NCBI RefSeq assembly: GCF_029223285.1
Contig: NZ_JARHUJ010000005.1
Location: 310,001 to 374,000 of the forward strand
DNA: 64,000 nucleotides
Source: Paraflavitalea sp. CAU 1676
GTDB lineage: Bacteria; Bacteroidota; Bacteroidia; Chitinophagales; Chitinophagaceae
Direction: 5' to 3'
Shown: piece by piece, positions 34,203 to 44,618 of the stretch
How positions within the stretch are numbered: position 1 is the first letter of the stretch
Layout: the number at the start of each line of letters is the position of its first letter
Position numbers and translations under genes: made by a program
The notes under the pieces: model-generated
What the model saw: the letters and a program-made list of their open reading frames with translations, nothing else
What the model was told of the DNA's origin: nothing
Database searches by the model: none

Positions 34203-34263
34203 GTACTTATGCAACCATCATAGCTATACTCTTCTCATGTGACATTTTTTGTGGTATCAGAGA

Positions 34264-35460
34264 TCAGGAAATGACGGTTAATACACGTCCTTCCAGCTTA
34301 AAATGAATATTGCTCAGTTCTAATATTTTCAGCACGCCGGATAAGGTTTTATTTCTGGAGATCTCGGCAGTAAAGTAGCGGGCAGCTGTATTCCCCTCGT
34401 ATTTCACCTCCACATCATACCAGCGCATGATCTGGCGCATGATGGTTTGCAGCTCTGTATCGCGGAAAACAAAATAGCCGTCTTTCCAGGCCATTACTTC
34501 GCCAACGTTGACGGTCTGGTTCATGGTAAGCTTTCCGCTATCAGTTACCTGTGCCTGCTGGCCGGGTTTAATGACCCTGCTTCCTTCCAACCCGCTTAGC
34601 TTCACACTGCCTTCCAGCAGGGTAGTGCTCGCTACAGGTTCATCACTATAAGCATTGATGTTAAAATGGGTTCCGAGTACTTCTACATGCATACGCTCCT
34701 TACCGGAAGCGGAATGAACAGCCACTTTAAAAGGATGTAAGGGATCTTTCGCTACTTCAAAATAGGCTTCGCCGGTTATCTCCACATTTCTTGCATCGCC
34801 TTTAAAAAAGGTGGGGTAACGGATAGAGGAAATGGCATTCAGCCACACCTTACTACCATCTGGCAGCACGAGGCTGTATTGGCCGCCACGAGGCGTTTTC
34901 ATGGTATTGTATAAAACTTCATTATCTGCACTGCCGGTTCTCTTATACACCAGCTGTCCGTTGGTTGCTTTTATGATATCGGCGTTGCCTTGCGTCGCCA
35001 GCCTGCCCTGTGTAGTGCTGTCGAGGGTAATTTCCGAGCCATCGGCCAGTATCAGAACAGCTTTGTCACTGCCGGGGCGAATGTCCTTGGGAGTGTCCTG
35101 GGCAGGAACGGACTGTACGATGGCTGAACCAGGTACTGTGCGATAAGTAACCCACAGGTACGAAGCAATGCCAAGCGTGATTAGGACAGCTGCAGCCATA
35201 CGCCACCAATACATTTTTTTAACAGGGGTTGGTGCTTGCAGGGCCGGCTGGTGGATAGATGTCCACATGGCCTCCCAATCAACGGGGGTGGTCAATGCAT
35301 CGTCTTTAGTTTCTTCTCTTAACGCTCCAATAAGGGATCCGAGCGCCTGGTCATTGGTATCCTGGCGTAAAAGGGAAAGCATTTCCCGGACCTCTTCGTC
35401 GGTCGCGGCATTATCGGCATAAAGCCTTAATAAATCCTTTAACCTATCTGTTGAAATCAT
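34264..35460 (-). CDS. FecR family anti-sigma factor
   Basis: Residues 1-80 are a cytoplasmic anti-sigma region rich in helix; a single membrane segment lies at about 87-108 (M-A-A-A-V-L-I-T-L-G-I-A-S-Y-L); the periplasmic part carries the FecR signature (M-K-T-P-R-G-G-Q-Y-S-L-V-L-P-D-G-S-K-V-W-L-N at about 188-210, split here only by listing) and a C-terminal DUF4974-like domain (about 320-398). It should bind the ECF sigma factor and release it when the SusC STN domain signals. The sigma gene lies 151 nt upstream. Confidence 0.94.
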   Translation of the reverse strand: MISTDRLKDLLRLYADNAATDEEVREMLSLLRQDTNDQALGSLIGALREETKDDALTTPVDWEAMWTSIHQPALQAPTPVKKMYWWRMAAAVLITLGIASYLWVTYRTVPGSAIVQSVPAQDTPKDIRPGSDKAVLILADGSEITLDSTTQGRLATQGNADIIKATNGQLVYKRTGSADNEVLYNTMKTPRGGQYSLVLPDGSKVWLNAISSIRYPTFFKGDARNVEITGEAYFEVAKDPLHPFKVAVHSASGKERMHVEVLGTHFNINAYSDEPVASTTLLEGSVKLSGLEGSRVIKPGQQAQVTDSGKLTMNQTVNVGEVMAWKDGYFVFRDTELQTIMRQIMRWYDVEVKYEGNTAARYFTAEISRNKTLSGVLKILELSNIHFKLEGRVLTVIS

Positions 35461-35611
35461 AGTTATTAGGTTTAATGAAACTGAAGGGCTGCCAAAAGTG
35501 GCGGTGCCCTATACTATAGAGTGGCGATACAGGAAAACTGATGAGTGGAAATGAAAAAAAAGATGACAGTTGGTAGGGAGTTCATTTCAGCAGCAGAAAA
35601 ACGCAGGCAAC

Positions 35612-36211
35612 TTACTGCTTAGGGTGCATGAATTCTGCCACCAAAGCGAGCACCATGGCGATATCGCCTAAATAGGTCCTGATAAATCCCATTGCTTTTG
35701 CCAGGTGGCTTCTGACGGTATGGGGAGAGATATGCAATTGTCCGGCAATTTCGTCATTGGTTAGGCCCTGTTGCCGGCTCAACTGGTAAACAATTCTTTG
35801 TTGAGGTGGTAATTGGTCGAGGGCTTTTTCAATCCATTGTAAGTACTCTTTGGCCTCGATGGCCTGTTCGGTATTGTTATTGCCTGGTTGCTTGTAAAGC
35901 AGGCTGGCGGCGCGGATGATCCTTTCCTGGTTTACTTCTTTCTTAAGATAGGTGGCCGTTTTATTCAGGAGGATGCGGTAAAGGTAGGCTGCCGGGTCTT
36001 CTACCTTACTCAAATGCTGCCTGCTGACCCAAAGGCCAATAAAGATTTCCTGTATGATCTCTTCCGTAAGGGCTTGTGATTTGGTGAGCCGGATGATGAC
36101 TTTAAACAATTCGACCTTGTGGAGATGGAAATATTCCTTGAACGCCAGCTCGTCTCCAATGCTGATGCGTCGAAACAGTTCTGTGTCGTTAGTAGAATGG
36201 CAGGCAATCAT
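35612..36211 (-). CDS. ECF RNA polymerase sigma-70 factor
   Basis: The 199-residue protein has a region 2 (D-E-L-A-F-K-E-Y-F to L-T-E-E-I-I-Q-E-I-F-I-G-L-W near 20-68) and a region 4 helix-turn-helix (L-P-P-Q-Q-R-I-V-Y-Q-L-S-R-Q-Q-G-L-T near 135-152, then I-S-P-H-T-V-R-S-H-L). It is the Bacteroidota type that pairs with FecR and activates the downstream SusCD operon. It has a short hydrophobic C-terminal end (I-A-M-V-L-A-L-V-A-E-F), seen in many members. Confidence 0.95.
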   Translation of the reverse strand: MIACHSTNDTELFRRISIGDELAFKEYFHLHKVELFKVIIRLTKSQALTEEIIQEIFIGLWVSRQHLSKVEDPAAYLYRILLNKTATYLKKEVNQERIIRAASLLYKQPGNNNTEQAIEAKEYLQWIEKALDQLPPQQRIVYQLSRQQGLTNDEIAGQLHISPHTVRSHLAKAMGFIRTYLGDIAMVLALVAEFMHPKQ

Positions 36212-36880
36212 AATCTGTCACTAAGGTAATTTTTTTTTGTAATTGTCCTACACCGGGCAAACTGAGTAGCGCCGCTGGTGATTCTCCAGTCCACTGAGAC
36301 TATTGATTGATATCATGCCGATCCCGGTTGATTTAGCAGGTTGTTGAGCGATGTGGACCGAGTCAATTGCCGCGCTATACAGTTGGAATACAGTCGGCGA
36401 TTGAGGGTCTGGGGACTAAGTTCACATTGAACCTGTGGAAAAGGGTATTGTATGAAAGCACGTAGTTACGTTGCGGAAGGTGGTAGTACTGGAATGCGCA
36501 ACCGATTGCGCTATTTGGTTCTCCAGCTTCTGGATTGCAACCTTGTTGATGACTGGCGGGGTTAGGGCTAATTAAAAGGATTTCGCAGCCATAGACCTTC
36601 CTGCCATCGGACGTTTTGCTCCCGCTTCCTTAGCGACCAATTTTGGGGTTATTCCCGGGTGCTGGCCGGGTAAGGCGCCAGTAATTCTTTACTTGTTGCA
36701 GTGATATACTAGAGATATACCAGAGATATTTCAGATATAAGACACATCTTTTAGATCTGGTTTATCTCTGGGTTAATTATATTATTTTATTTGTATATAA
36801 TTAATAAATGCTATAACTTAGATACGGACAACTCCCGGAGTTCTCAGGAATTGGTATTACTTAACCTAAAACTTTCTCTT
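36212..36880. other. Gene-free gap with sigma and hypothetical-gene promoters
   Basis: No gene is supported. The sigma promoter must lie at the left end; a sequence TACCTTAG on the minus strand about 25 nt from its ATG resembles a -7 element. At the right end a cluster of AGAGATAT repeats precedes the hypothetical gene. Confidence 0.45.
36707..36771 (+). repeat. Phased AGAGATAT repeats upstream of a hypothetical gene
   Basis: AGAGATAT occurs at 36711-36718 and 36722-36729 and AGATAT at 36733-36738, spaced by 11 bp, one helical turn. CCAGAGAT at 36720-36727 also has an inverted partner, ATCTCTGG, at 36764-36771. The pattern suggests a multi-site operator about 110-175 bp before the ATG at 36881. 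Confidence 0.45.
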
Positions 36881-37741
36881 ATGGCAAAGCTGAAAGGTCC
36901 CCACGGTTTGGAAGGCAAACTGGGCGGGCTCTCTTATTATAAGATGCGTGGAGTGGAAGGCATTGTAGTGCGTGAACCAGGAGGCCCCTCCAAATACAAG
37001 GTCCAAAACGATCCTCAATTACACATGCTTCGGCGCAACAATGCGGAGTTCAGTGGCCGGTCTACCGCGGGCAAATGGATCCGCAAAGTGATCCATGCGC
37101 AATTGCCGATGGCAGATTATAATATTTCGGGCCCGTTGGCATCATCACTGAAGGCGGTGCAGGTGCTCGATACCGAAAGCAACCTCGGCAAGCGTACGGT
37201 GAAGCTGTCGGTCAATCCGATCGTTATAAAAGGTTTCCCGCTTAATAAGAAAGCGTTATTCGATTCGGTGGTGCGTAGTCCGGTCGAGTTTAGTATAAGC
37301 CGGGAGACGGGATCGGCCAGGGTGCAGATCCCGGCGCTGATGCCTGCCATCAATTTATTTACACCTGATAATTATGCGATGTTCCAGCTGGTCGTTGCCT
37401 GGGGGGTGGTGCCTGACCTTTATCCCGATGGTAAGAAGGATCTATCACATAGGATCACAGCAGGCGCAGTGGCCAAGGACGGTTTCTTTGAGAAGATCAA
37501 ATACCTGCCTTCGCACAAGGCGTATGACAATATACCTGTTGAAGTGTTCCGGTCAGACTGGTACCCCATCGTGAAGGGGGCTCCGGCTATTGATAAGGAG
37601 TTAACGCTGCAGGTATTTCCACCCGATATCGATTTTAGCCTTGTACTCTCAATAGGCATTTGTTATGGTATCATGGAATCGGCTGACTATGTGCGTCAGG
37701 CGCCATATGTGGGGAGTGCGAAAATATTGGGGGTGGGGTAG
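36881..37741 (+). CDS. Hypothetical protein (286 aa)
   Basis: ATG 36881 begins M-A-K-L-K-G-P-H-G-L-E-G-K-L-G-G; an upstream TTG would add 30 poor residues. No signal peptide. The opening, rich in Gly and Lys and followed by G-L-S-Y-Y-K-M-R-G-V-E-G-I-V-V-R, looks like a conserved start block, and I recall similar proteins in Chitinophagaceae without a function. The rest is beta-rich. It precedes the RHS gene by about 350 bp and ends right at an 11-bp perfect hairpin. Confidence 0.7.
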   Translation: MAKLKGPHGLEGKLGGLSYYKMRGVEGIVVREPGGPSKYKVQNDPQLHMLRRNNAEFSGRSTAGKWIRKVIHAQLPMADYNISGPLASSLKAVQVLDTESNLGKRTVKLSVNPIVIKGFPLNKKALFDSVVRSPVEFSISRETGSARVQIPALMPAINLFTPDNYAMFQLVVAWGVVPDLYPDGKKDLSHRITAGAVAKDGFFEKIKYLPSHKAYDNIPVEVFRSDWYPIVKGAPAIDKELTLQVFPPDIDFSLVLSIGICYGIMESADYVRQAPYVGSAKILGVG

Positions 37742-37770
37742 GGTGTTTTACGCCACCGGTACTGCATTGA

Positions 37771-37796
37771 CCATATTCCCGGTATCGGGAATATGG
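37771..37796 (+). terminator. 11-bp perfect hairpin after the hypothetical gene
   Basis: CCATATTCCCG and CGGGAATATGG flank a GTAT loop, 30 nt after the stop at 37741. There is no T-run, so termination is only suggested. The rest of the gap to the RHS gene (37797-38094) shows nothing convincing. Confidence 0.55.
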
Positions 37797-38094
37797 TTGT
37801 ATGATAGATTCGAAGGAAATGTTAGTATCTCCAAAAGGATGGCTAGGTTGGCCTTGATCGCTTCCTCCCGGGAAGCTGTAAGGCACGTAATTGGGTATTT
37901 TAAGAAAAATAGTTCTCCCGCTCTTAGTACGCCGAAGCAGTTTTGTTGTTTTTCAAATAGGATAGATCGGATATGACAGGTATGTCGAATGTTGTGAGCT
38001 AAATCATAGCATTCAGATCTGCTTTGTGGATATTTCTTGATAGTGTCTTTATGCACCTATGTGCCCATCCTGGAAAACTAACTGCTTGCTGCTT

Positions 38095-41000
38095 ATGAAA
38101 AACTCTATACTGCTTATTGTGGGTTGTGTGTTGGTGACGAGGGCCGCAGCACAAACGCCCCGTCCGTTGCCTTCCGATTACATCAACAATGGCCGGATAA
38201 ACTATATCCGCACCTGGGATGCGGTGGCGCCCGATACAAGCGCGGCAGCATTGCGCACGCGACCGGTGAAGGATGTAAAGCAGACCACGGTTTACTTCGA
38301 TGGGCTTGGCAGACCTTTGCAGACGGTGGTGAAGCGGGGAGCGCTGAATACAGATGCCGCTAACCTCATTTCAGCGGCCGGCGCCGTAGATCTGGTTACA
38401 ACAGTGGTATATGATAGCCTGGGAAGGGAAGTGGTGCAATACCTTCCATTTGCTGCGAATAACGCAGGTGGCAATGCTAACTTGGACAATGGCGCATTTA
38501 AGTTGAACCCATTTGCGCAGCAGGCGCATTTTTACAATGGGCAGCTGGTCGGACAGACCAATGAAACAAATGCAGGAGGCACTACCCGCAATTGGGCTTA
38601 CGGGGTATCGGTGATGGAAGCATCTCCTTTGAACCGGGTGCTGGAAGTCTTTCCTGCAGGTAACTCCTGGGTGGGAACGGCGGGACAAAGTAATGAGGCG
38701 AACCGGCGGTCGGTCAAAACAAAATATTGCCTAAATAGTATGGCCGACAGTGTACGCGACTGGACAGTAACGGATGTGGTCAATGGTTGGGGTGCTTACA
38801 GTACGAGTTCCATTTTCCCGGCTGGAGAGTTGGAGAAGAATATCTCGATAGACGAACACAGCAAACAAGTGATCGAGTACAAGAACAAGAAAGGCAAGGT
38901 GGTGCTCAGGAAAGTGCAGCTTACGGCGGCGGCCGACAATGGCAATGGGAGTGGACACAGTGGTTGGCTTTGCACGTATTATGCGTATGACGATTTTGAG
39001 AATTTACGGCTGGTGATTCAGCCCCGCGGAGTGGAGTTATTGGCCGCCAATGCCTGGAACCTGAGCTGGAACGGTAACGTAGTGCTGAGTGAGCAATGTT
39101 TTCGCTACGAGTACAACAACCGTAAGCAAAATATCCGGAGTAAGATACCGGGAGCAGGGGAAGTGTGGACGGTGTACGACCGGTGGGATCGTCCGGTACT
39201 GACGCAGGATTCCAATATGCGGGTATCTAATACCTGGTTGTTTACCAAGTACGATGCGCTCAACAGGCCGGTCTACACCGGCAAGTATGTTAATGGTACT
39301 TATATCACACAGGCGTCGATGCAAGCCTTTTTGAATAGCCAGAACCTTGGACGGTTTGAGACATATACCCCTGCCGGGGCATTGCCGATGTACACCTTGT
39401 CGCAAAGCTTTCCGGTGGTGGCCTATAGTAATGTGATCACGATAACCTATTATGATGATTATGTGTGGGCGAATGGAGTGCCGGCAGATTTTCGCAGTTT
39501 CGACAATAGTTTTAACAGCAGTTTTGCGGCGGCCAGTAATACGGCCTGGCCCTATCCGCAGGCGGTAGCGGCAACGGTCAATACCCGGGGTTTGATGACG
39601 GGGACCATCGTCAAGAATACAGATGGAGTCGAAGCATTGGTTACCACCACATTTTACGACGAACAGAAAAGGCCGGTACAGGTGAAGGCGGAAAATGTAA
39701 CCGACGGTTGTGATATTACTACAACGCAATATAGCTTTAGTGGTCAGCCCCTCACGGTTGTAGTGCGCTATCAGAAAAAAGGCACCAATCCACAAACCCA
39801 TACGGTGGTGACTAAAATGACCTACGACGAGTTGGGCAGGCTGGTGGCTACCCGCAAATCGATCAATAGTTCTGTCAACGGATTAGTCATCAATATGCCA
39901 GAGGACACACTGGCCATTAGCCATTATAATGCTCTCGGGCAGCTTAAGAAGAAACTAGTAGCGCCGGGCAAGGGACCTGCCGGAGGCGCGTTGGAGAACC
40001 TGCAATACGATTACAATGTACGGGGCTGGATGCTGGGGGCCAACAGAACTTATGCCAAAGACACAATTAGTATAGCCAACTGGTTTGGGTTTGACCTGGC
40101 CTACAACGATACCACCCTCTCCATCAACAATACCGCGAATCCCTACGCGGCAGCGCAATACAATGGCAATATTGCCGGCATGCTATGGAAGAGTACGGGC
40201 GACGGGAGGGTGCGGCGTTATGATTTTACGTACGATGCGGTGAACAGGCTCAGCAATGCCAGCTTCAAACAGTTTACGGGCAATGCCTTCAACCTCAACG
40301 CCGGACTGAATTTCAGTACGACCGGAATTACTTACGATGCCAATGGCAATATCATTACGATGAACCAGTGGGGGTGGAAGGCAGGTGCGAGCTTGTTGAT
40401 CGATAGCCTGCTGTATACGTATTGCAATAATGGCAATAGCAACCGCCTGCAGGGCGTGTGGGACCGGGTGAACGATCCGCAGACCAGGCTGGGCGACTTC
40501 CGGAGTTCATCAACCTACATGACGGCCTTGGGTACTAAATCGGTTGGGGCGGTGGATTATATCTATGATGGGAATGGGAACTTGAAGAAAGACCGGAATA
40601 AAGATATTGGTACAGCGAGCGCCGAAGACATCGTGTATAATCACCTCAATTTGCCGAAGAGCATCATTATGCGCACGGCCACGGGGGCGGTAAAGGGTAC
40701 GATCAGTTATACCTACGATGCAGCAGGGAATAAAAGGCGGAAATTGGTACAGGAAACGGGAAAGCCCGACAATACAACACTCTACCTGGGTGGGACGGTT
40801 TATGAAAATGATACGTTGCAGTTTGTGGCTCATGAAGAGGGGCGTACGCGCTATGCACGGAAATATGGATTGAATGGAGATAGTGCTTACCGGTTTATGA
40901 ATGATTATTTTCTAAGGGATCATTTGGGTAATGTGCGCATGGTGTTGACGCAGCAGCGGGATACGGCTGAATACCTTGCCTCAATGGAAATGGCGTATCG

Positions 41001-42570
41001 GGCAAAGGAGAATAGTTTGTTTTACAATATCCCGCAAACGGCGTTTGCAAAGGCGGGCGTGCCGGGCGGATATCCCGTAGATACAACCACTACGCCTAAT
41101 GATTATGTAGCTAGGCTGAATGGTAGTGGCAATAAGGTTGGGCCGGCATTGGTGTTGAAGGTAATGAGTGGAGATAAGGTGGATGTGGCGGTAAAGTACC
41201 TGTACCGGAGTGGGGGAGTGGCGGGGTCTTATAATGATCCTGTATCGGAGATATTATCGGTCCTGGCGGGTGGTGTCGTCGGCGTGGCGGGGGAGAGTAA
41301 AGGAGCATTAGCCACGCTCAGTAATCCAGGTAACAGCCCATTATTGGGCGCGTTGACCGGTTTTCGGTCTGGCAATAACCCTGCACAGTCCTCAAAGCCA
41401 AAGGCATACCTGAATTGGATCCTGTTGGATGAGCAGTTGAAGTATGTGTCGGGGGGTAGCGGTGCAGATCCGGTGGGAGGTCCGGATGCTTTGTTGCCGT
41501 TGGCTAGGCAGGGTATTACGATGACGCGCAATGGATTTTTGTATATTTATGTAAGTAATGAAACGCAGAACTGGGATGTGTTTTTTGATAACCTGAAGGT
41601 GCGGCATTATACGGGGCCGCTGCTGGAAGAGACTCATTATTATCCTTTTGGGCTTACGATGGCAGGAATTTCCTCTCAGGCGTATGGAAAATTAAGAAAT
41701 CGGCATCTGTATAATGGAAAGGAGAAGCAGGATAAGGAGTTTAGCGATGGCTCCGGCCTGGAATGGTATGATTACGGAGCGAGGATGTATGATAATCAGA
41801 TTGGGAGGTTCTTTGTGCAGGATAGATTTGCAGAGAAATATAATCCAATGTCCCCCTATCAGTATGCTGGCAATAATCCTGTACTGTTGATCGATATAAA
41901 CGGCGATTCTATTGGAAAGGGGAAGATGAGTGTAGACCAGGAAAAGGCGATGGAGCTGTTTGCAAAGACAAAGGAAGGAAAAAAGTTTTTGGGTCAATAT
42001 GCGAAAAAGGGGCAGACTGTTTTTGGTGTGACATTTAAAAAACAAGGTAAGTATGATAAGAAGGGGATGAATATAAGCTATGCTACGGGCAATCATGATA
42101 CGAAGAGTTCGACGACAACCAAAGGAAATTCAGCTGGCAGTATAGACATAAATATTTCATTAGCTAAGAAAGGATATGGTTTTGGTGAAAACACACTTAT
42201 GAATCTTTCAAAGGCAATAGTCCATGAGAGTTTTATTCACGCTGATTTTGTGACTGGGGATTGGATGGATGATAAGAAAATAAATGCTTCGAACTTGTCT
42301 GAATGGACTAAGAAGATGTTACCAACAGGGATATACTCACTTCTTGACGTTCATGGAGATCATTATGAAGTAAGCAAGCGATATTTTATTAATCAAAATG
42401 GAAGTGAGTCATTGTGGCCAGCTCAGGCGTATGGCGTTTTAAAGACAATTTCGAGCCAGATTGACGCTGGATATTCTAGCAATCAGATTAAGAACGTAAT
42501 GTGGTCCTTCAGCGGATCTTTAATATCGGTTGATCCTGAAAATGGAAAAGTATCATGGAAAAAAGAGTAA
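38095..42570 (+). CDS. DUF6443/RHS repeat protein with variable C-terminal tip
   Basis: ATG 38095 puts a signal peptide first ([15 protein letters not shown]); the ATG 36 nt upstream adds non-hydrophobic residues. Of 1491 residues, about 30-170 match DUF6443 ([13 protein letters not shown]), then RHS/YD repeats (Y-D-E-L-G-R-L, Y-D-A-N-G-N-I), and the RHS core at about 1180-1270 ([36 protein letters not shown]). The 220-residue tip after the core has lower GC, contains H-E-S-F-I-H near 1377 and H-G-D-H-Y-E-V, and is the likely effector part. It overlaps the next gene by 16 nt. Confidence 0.9.
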   Translation: MKNSILLIVGCVLVTRAAAQTPRPLPSDYINNGRINYIRTWDAVAPDTSAAALRTRPVKDVKQTTVYFDGLGRPLQTVVKRGALNTDAANLISAAGAVDLVTTVVYDSLGREVVQYLPFAANNAGGNANLDNGAFKLNPFAQQAHFYNGQLVGQTNETNAGGTTRNWAYGVSVMEASPLNRVLEVFPAGNSWVGTAGQSNEANRRSVKTKYCLNSMADSVRDWTVTDVVNGWGAYSTSSIFPAGELEKNISIDEHSKQVIEYKNKKGKVVLRKVQLTAAADNGNGSGHSGWLCTYYAYDDFENLRLVIQPRGVELLAANAWNLSWNGNVVLSEQCFRYEYNNRKQNIRSKIPGAGEVWTVYDRWDRPVLTQDSNMRVSNTWLFTKYDALNRPVYTGKYVNGTYITQASMQAFLNSQNLGRFETYTPAGALPMYTLSQSFPVVAYSNVITITYYDDYVWANGVPADFRSFDNSFNSSFAAASNTAWPYPQAVAATVNTRGLMTGTIVKNTDGVEALVTTTFYDEQKRPVQVKAENVTDGCDITTTQYSFSGQPLTVVVRYQKKGTNPQTHTVVTKMTYDELGRLVATRKSINSSVNGLVINMPEDTLAISHYNALGQLKKKLVAPGKGPAGGALENLQYDYNVRGWMLGANRTYAKDTISIANWFGFDLAYNDTTLSINNTANPYAAAQYNGNIAGMLWKSTGDGRVRRYDFTYDAVNRLSNASFKQFTGNAFNLNAGLNFSTTGITYDANGNIITMNQWGWKAGASLLIDSLLYTYCNNGNSNRLQGVWDRVNDPQTRLGDFRSSSTYMTALGTKSVGAVDYIYDGNGNLKKDRNKDIGTASAEDIVYNHLNLPKSIIMRTATGAVKGTISYTYDAAGNKRRKLVQETGKPDNTTLYLGGTVYENDTLQFVAHEEGRTRYARKYGLNGDSAYRFMNDYFLRDHLGNVRMVLTQQRDTAEYLASMEMAYRAKENSLFYNIPQTAFAKAGVPGGYPVDTTTTPNDYVARLNGSGNKVGPALVLKVMSGDKVDVAVKYLYRSGGVAGSYNDPVSEILSVLAGGVVGVAGESKGALATLSNPGNSPLLGALTGFRSGNNPAQSSKPKAYLNWILLDEQLKYVSGGSGADPVGGPDALLPLARQGITMTRNGFLYIYVSNETQNWDVFFDNLKVRHYTGPLLEETHYYPFGLTMAGISSQAYGKLRNRHLYNGKEKQDKEFSDGSGLEWYDYGARMYDNQIGRFFVQDRFAEKYNPMSPYQYAGNNPVLLIDINGDSIGKGKMSVDQEKAMELFAKTKEGKKFLGQYAKKGQTVFGVTFKKQGKYDKKGMNISYATGNHDTKSSTTTKGNSAGSIDINISLAKKGYGFGENTLMNLSKAIVHESFIHADFVTGDWMDDKKINASNLSEWTKKMLPTGIYSLLDVHGDHYEVSKRYFINQNGSESLWPAQAYGVLKTISSQIDAGYSSNQIKNVMWSFSGSLISVDPENGKVSWKKE

Positions 42571-43223
42571 TATTTCGCTGTTTTGCTGTTTTGTTCTATT
42601 CTCTACATTTTGGCTGTGCGAGTGAAACAGTCCATGAAGCGAAGTATTACTTTGACTACTATGATCACGATACCATAGTACCCAATAGGGCTCTAGTAAT
42701 TCGCTATGAATACCCGCCAGGAACAAAGTATAGGCGTGTCCGCATCGAACCCTTAATTGGCGGCGATTCGATAAGGTTTAATGAAATTATCTCAGACAGC
42801 GGAATATATAGATCAAAAGATACAACTGGCTTTGCGCTTAGTCATTCTTTTGCTCGGACTGGTGATGTATTATCTGATTACGAAAAAGTAGTTCCTTTTT
42901 TTGTCTATCAAATGACAAAAAGATTTGCAACTAAGTCGTATTATGATAGGTCGGGTGATAGCTTGTCTGTAGTGTTTTTTGACGAAGCAAGCCCCAGGTA
43001 TAGTTATGTCAATTCGTATTTTGTTAAGGGATTCAATTGTTTTATTGCATTCTATGACCCAATTGAACAGTCATATTTCAAATTGTCGAAAGTTTCTGGG
43101 TTAAAGTCTGGTTCTGTAGAACTTGTAGAATTGTCGGAGAAAGTAATTCGAGATTCGACGTTTTTTGGCAAATACTATAAGTTCCCAGAAACTATCCCTC
43201 CGCCACCAACGGCAAAAGATTAG
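42555..43223 (+). CDS. Lipoprotein overlapping the RHS gene, candidate immunity protein
   Basis: A 222-residue protein starting [16 protein letters not shown] with a lipobox F-G-C near 21, so exported to the periplasm side. It is low in GC like the RHS tip. No domain is recognised; the sequence is beta-rich with Y-Y-F-D-Y-Y-D-H-D and a proline-rich end (P-P-P-P-T-A-K-D). It starts 16 nt before the RHS stop (ATG inside the last codons), so the two are translated together. Position and shared composition suggest it protects the cell from the RHS tip; this is inference. Confidence 0.7.
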   Translation: MEKRVIFRCFAVLFYSLHFGCASETVHEAKYYFDYYDHDTIVPNRALVIRYEYPPGTKYRRVRIEPLIGGDSIRFNEIISDSGIYRSKDTTGFALSHSFARTGDVLSDYEKVVPFFVYQMTKRFATKSYYDRSGDSLSVVFFDEASPRYSYVNSYFVKGFNCFIAFYDPIEQSYFKLSKVSGLKSGSVELVELSEKVIRDSTFFGKYYKFPETIPPPPTAKD

Positions 43224-43287
43224 TTAAATGCTTTGTATGTACGGTTATTAGTCCGGATGGGTTTAGACTGGCTGGGGGCGTACTATC

Positions 43288-44487
43288 CTAATACAGTAAA
43301 TGTGGAGTTACTTTATCTTTCCAATCTCCAGGATCAGTATAACGGCCGATGTCTTCGAAGCTATTTTCTCCTGATCCAGCTACAGCCGATTCGGCATCTT
43401 TTATTCCAGTGAGTAGGTCGAGATGCCGGGCGCCGCTTTGGTTTACGTAGGTAGGATAAGGTGCCCAGATGAAGGAGTCGGGATGGTGTTGTTTGATGAT
43501 GCGGATCAGCAGCCACCCCAGCCCAACCGGCCTGAAGACAGCCGGATCAGTAACGTGCAGCATGATGCCATTGCATTTTTGATTGGCATATTTTCCTTCG
43601 GCAGGTTTAAAGCTGACCGGCCGGGCAACGACGCCATTGGGTTGTATTTCATTCACCAGCTCAGCAATACGCGCGCCATCCATCCACGGAGCGCCGGCAA
43701 CACGGAATGGTGTGGCCGTTCCTCTTCCCTCACTGATATTCGTAGCCTCCAGCAGGCCCAGGCCCGGATATAATAAAGCCGACTCAAAACAAGGTATCGC
43801 CGGAGATGTCGGCACAAAAGAAAAGTGCTGCTGCGGGTAGAATGAGGAACGCTGCCAGTTTTGACAACGAATGACCTCCAATTCAAAGGCATTGGCATTT
43901 GCCCGTAGTATCTCACTGCTACCGGTCGACTTGAAATAAAGCGCCAGTTCGCCCAGCGTACAGCTATGCCTGATGGGAATGCTCCACCGTCCGATAAAGC
44001 TGCTGTTGTAGCGCTCATCCAGCATAGGACCTTCTGCCAGGTCCAGCCTGCCCGATAAGGGATTCGGCCTGTCGGCGATCACCAGCTGCTTGCCATGCAC
44101 CGCACAGGCTTCCATCACCTGGGTCATCGTCCACAAATAAGTATAGAAACGGCATCCGATATCCGGAATATCGAACAATATCAGGTCCAGTTCCGCCAGG
44201 TCATGCTGATCGGGCGCCAGTTTGCTGCCATACAGGCTCGTCACCGGAAGACGGGTCAATGGATCGATCACATCCCGCATTTCCGCCCCATCTACGCCGA
44301 TCGTATCCAGGCCATGTTCCGGTGAAAACAACCTGGTGATCTTAAACCCGGCTTCCAACAAAGCCTGGCGAACGGGCTGGAAGGTCGCGGTGCAGGCTGC
44401 ATGATTCGTCACCAAGCCAATCCTGCTGTTTTTCCAATCAGGTGGGTTGGCCAATAATATATCTATACCAGACTTCAGTGCGTTCAT
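43288..44487 (-). CDS. DUF1343 protein, NamZ-like exo-N-acetylmuramidase
   Basis: ATG 44487 (M-N-A-L-K-S-G-I-D-I-L-L) is preferred; an ATG 123 nt upstream is almost at the divergent kinase gene and lacks a clean signal. The 399-residue protein matches DUF1343: R-I-G-L-V-T-N-H-A-A near 22, F-S-P-E-H-G-L near 50, D-I-P-D-I-G-C-R-F-Y-T-Y near 108, D-R-P-N-P-L-S-G near 139, and E-G-R-G-T-A-T-P-F near 250. Family member NamZ removes terminal N-acetylmuramic acid from peptidoglycan fragments. Most members are exported; this start has no signal peptide, so a longer, exported form cannot be excluded. Confidence 0.85.
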   Translation of the reverse strand: MNALKSGIDILLANPPDWKNSRIGLVTNHAACTATFQPVRQALLEAGFKITRLFSPEHGLDTIGVDGAEMRDVIDPLTRLPVTSLYGSKLAPDQHDLAELDLILFDIPDIGCRFYTYLWTMTQVMEACAVHGKQLVIADRPNPLSGRLDLAEGPMLDERYNSSFIGRWSIPIRHSCTLGELALYFKSTGSSEILRANANAFELEVIRCQNWQRSSFYPQQHFSFVPTSPAIPCFESALLYPGLGLLEATNISEGRGTATPFRVAGAPWMDGARIAELVNEIQPNGVVARPVSFKPAEGKYANQKCNGIMLHVTDPAVFRPVGLGWLLIRIIKQHHPDSFIWAPYPTYVNQSGARHLDLLTGIKDAESAVAGSGENSFEDIGRYTDPGDWKDKVTPHLLY

Positions 44488-44618
44488 GGAGGATGTAAGT
44501 GGTGTTGGAGCAGGATAATTTACAACTGATGCTGCGAAAATAACGCTTTGTACAGGCATGACCTTGCCGGAAAAGGGTGGATTTCCTAATTTAGCCGCAC
44601 ACGCGATCAAGTTTAATT

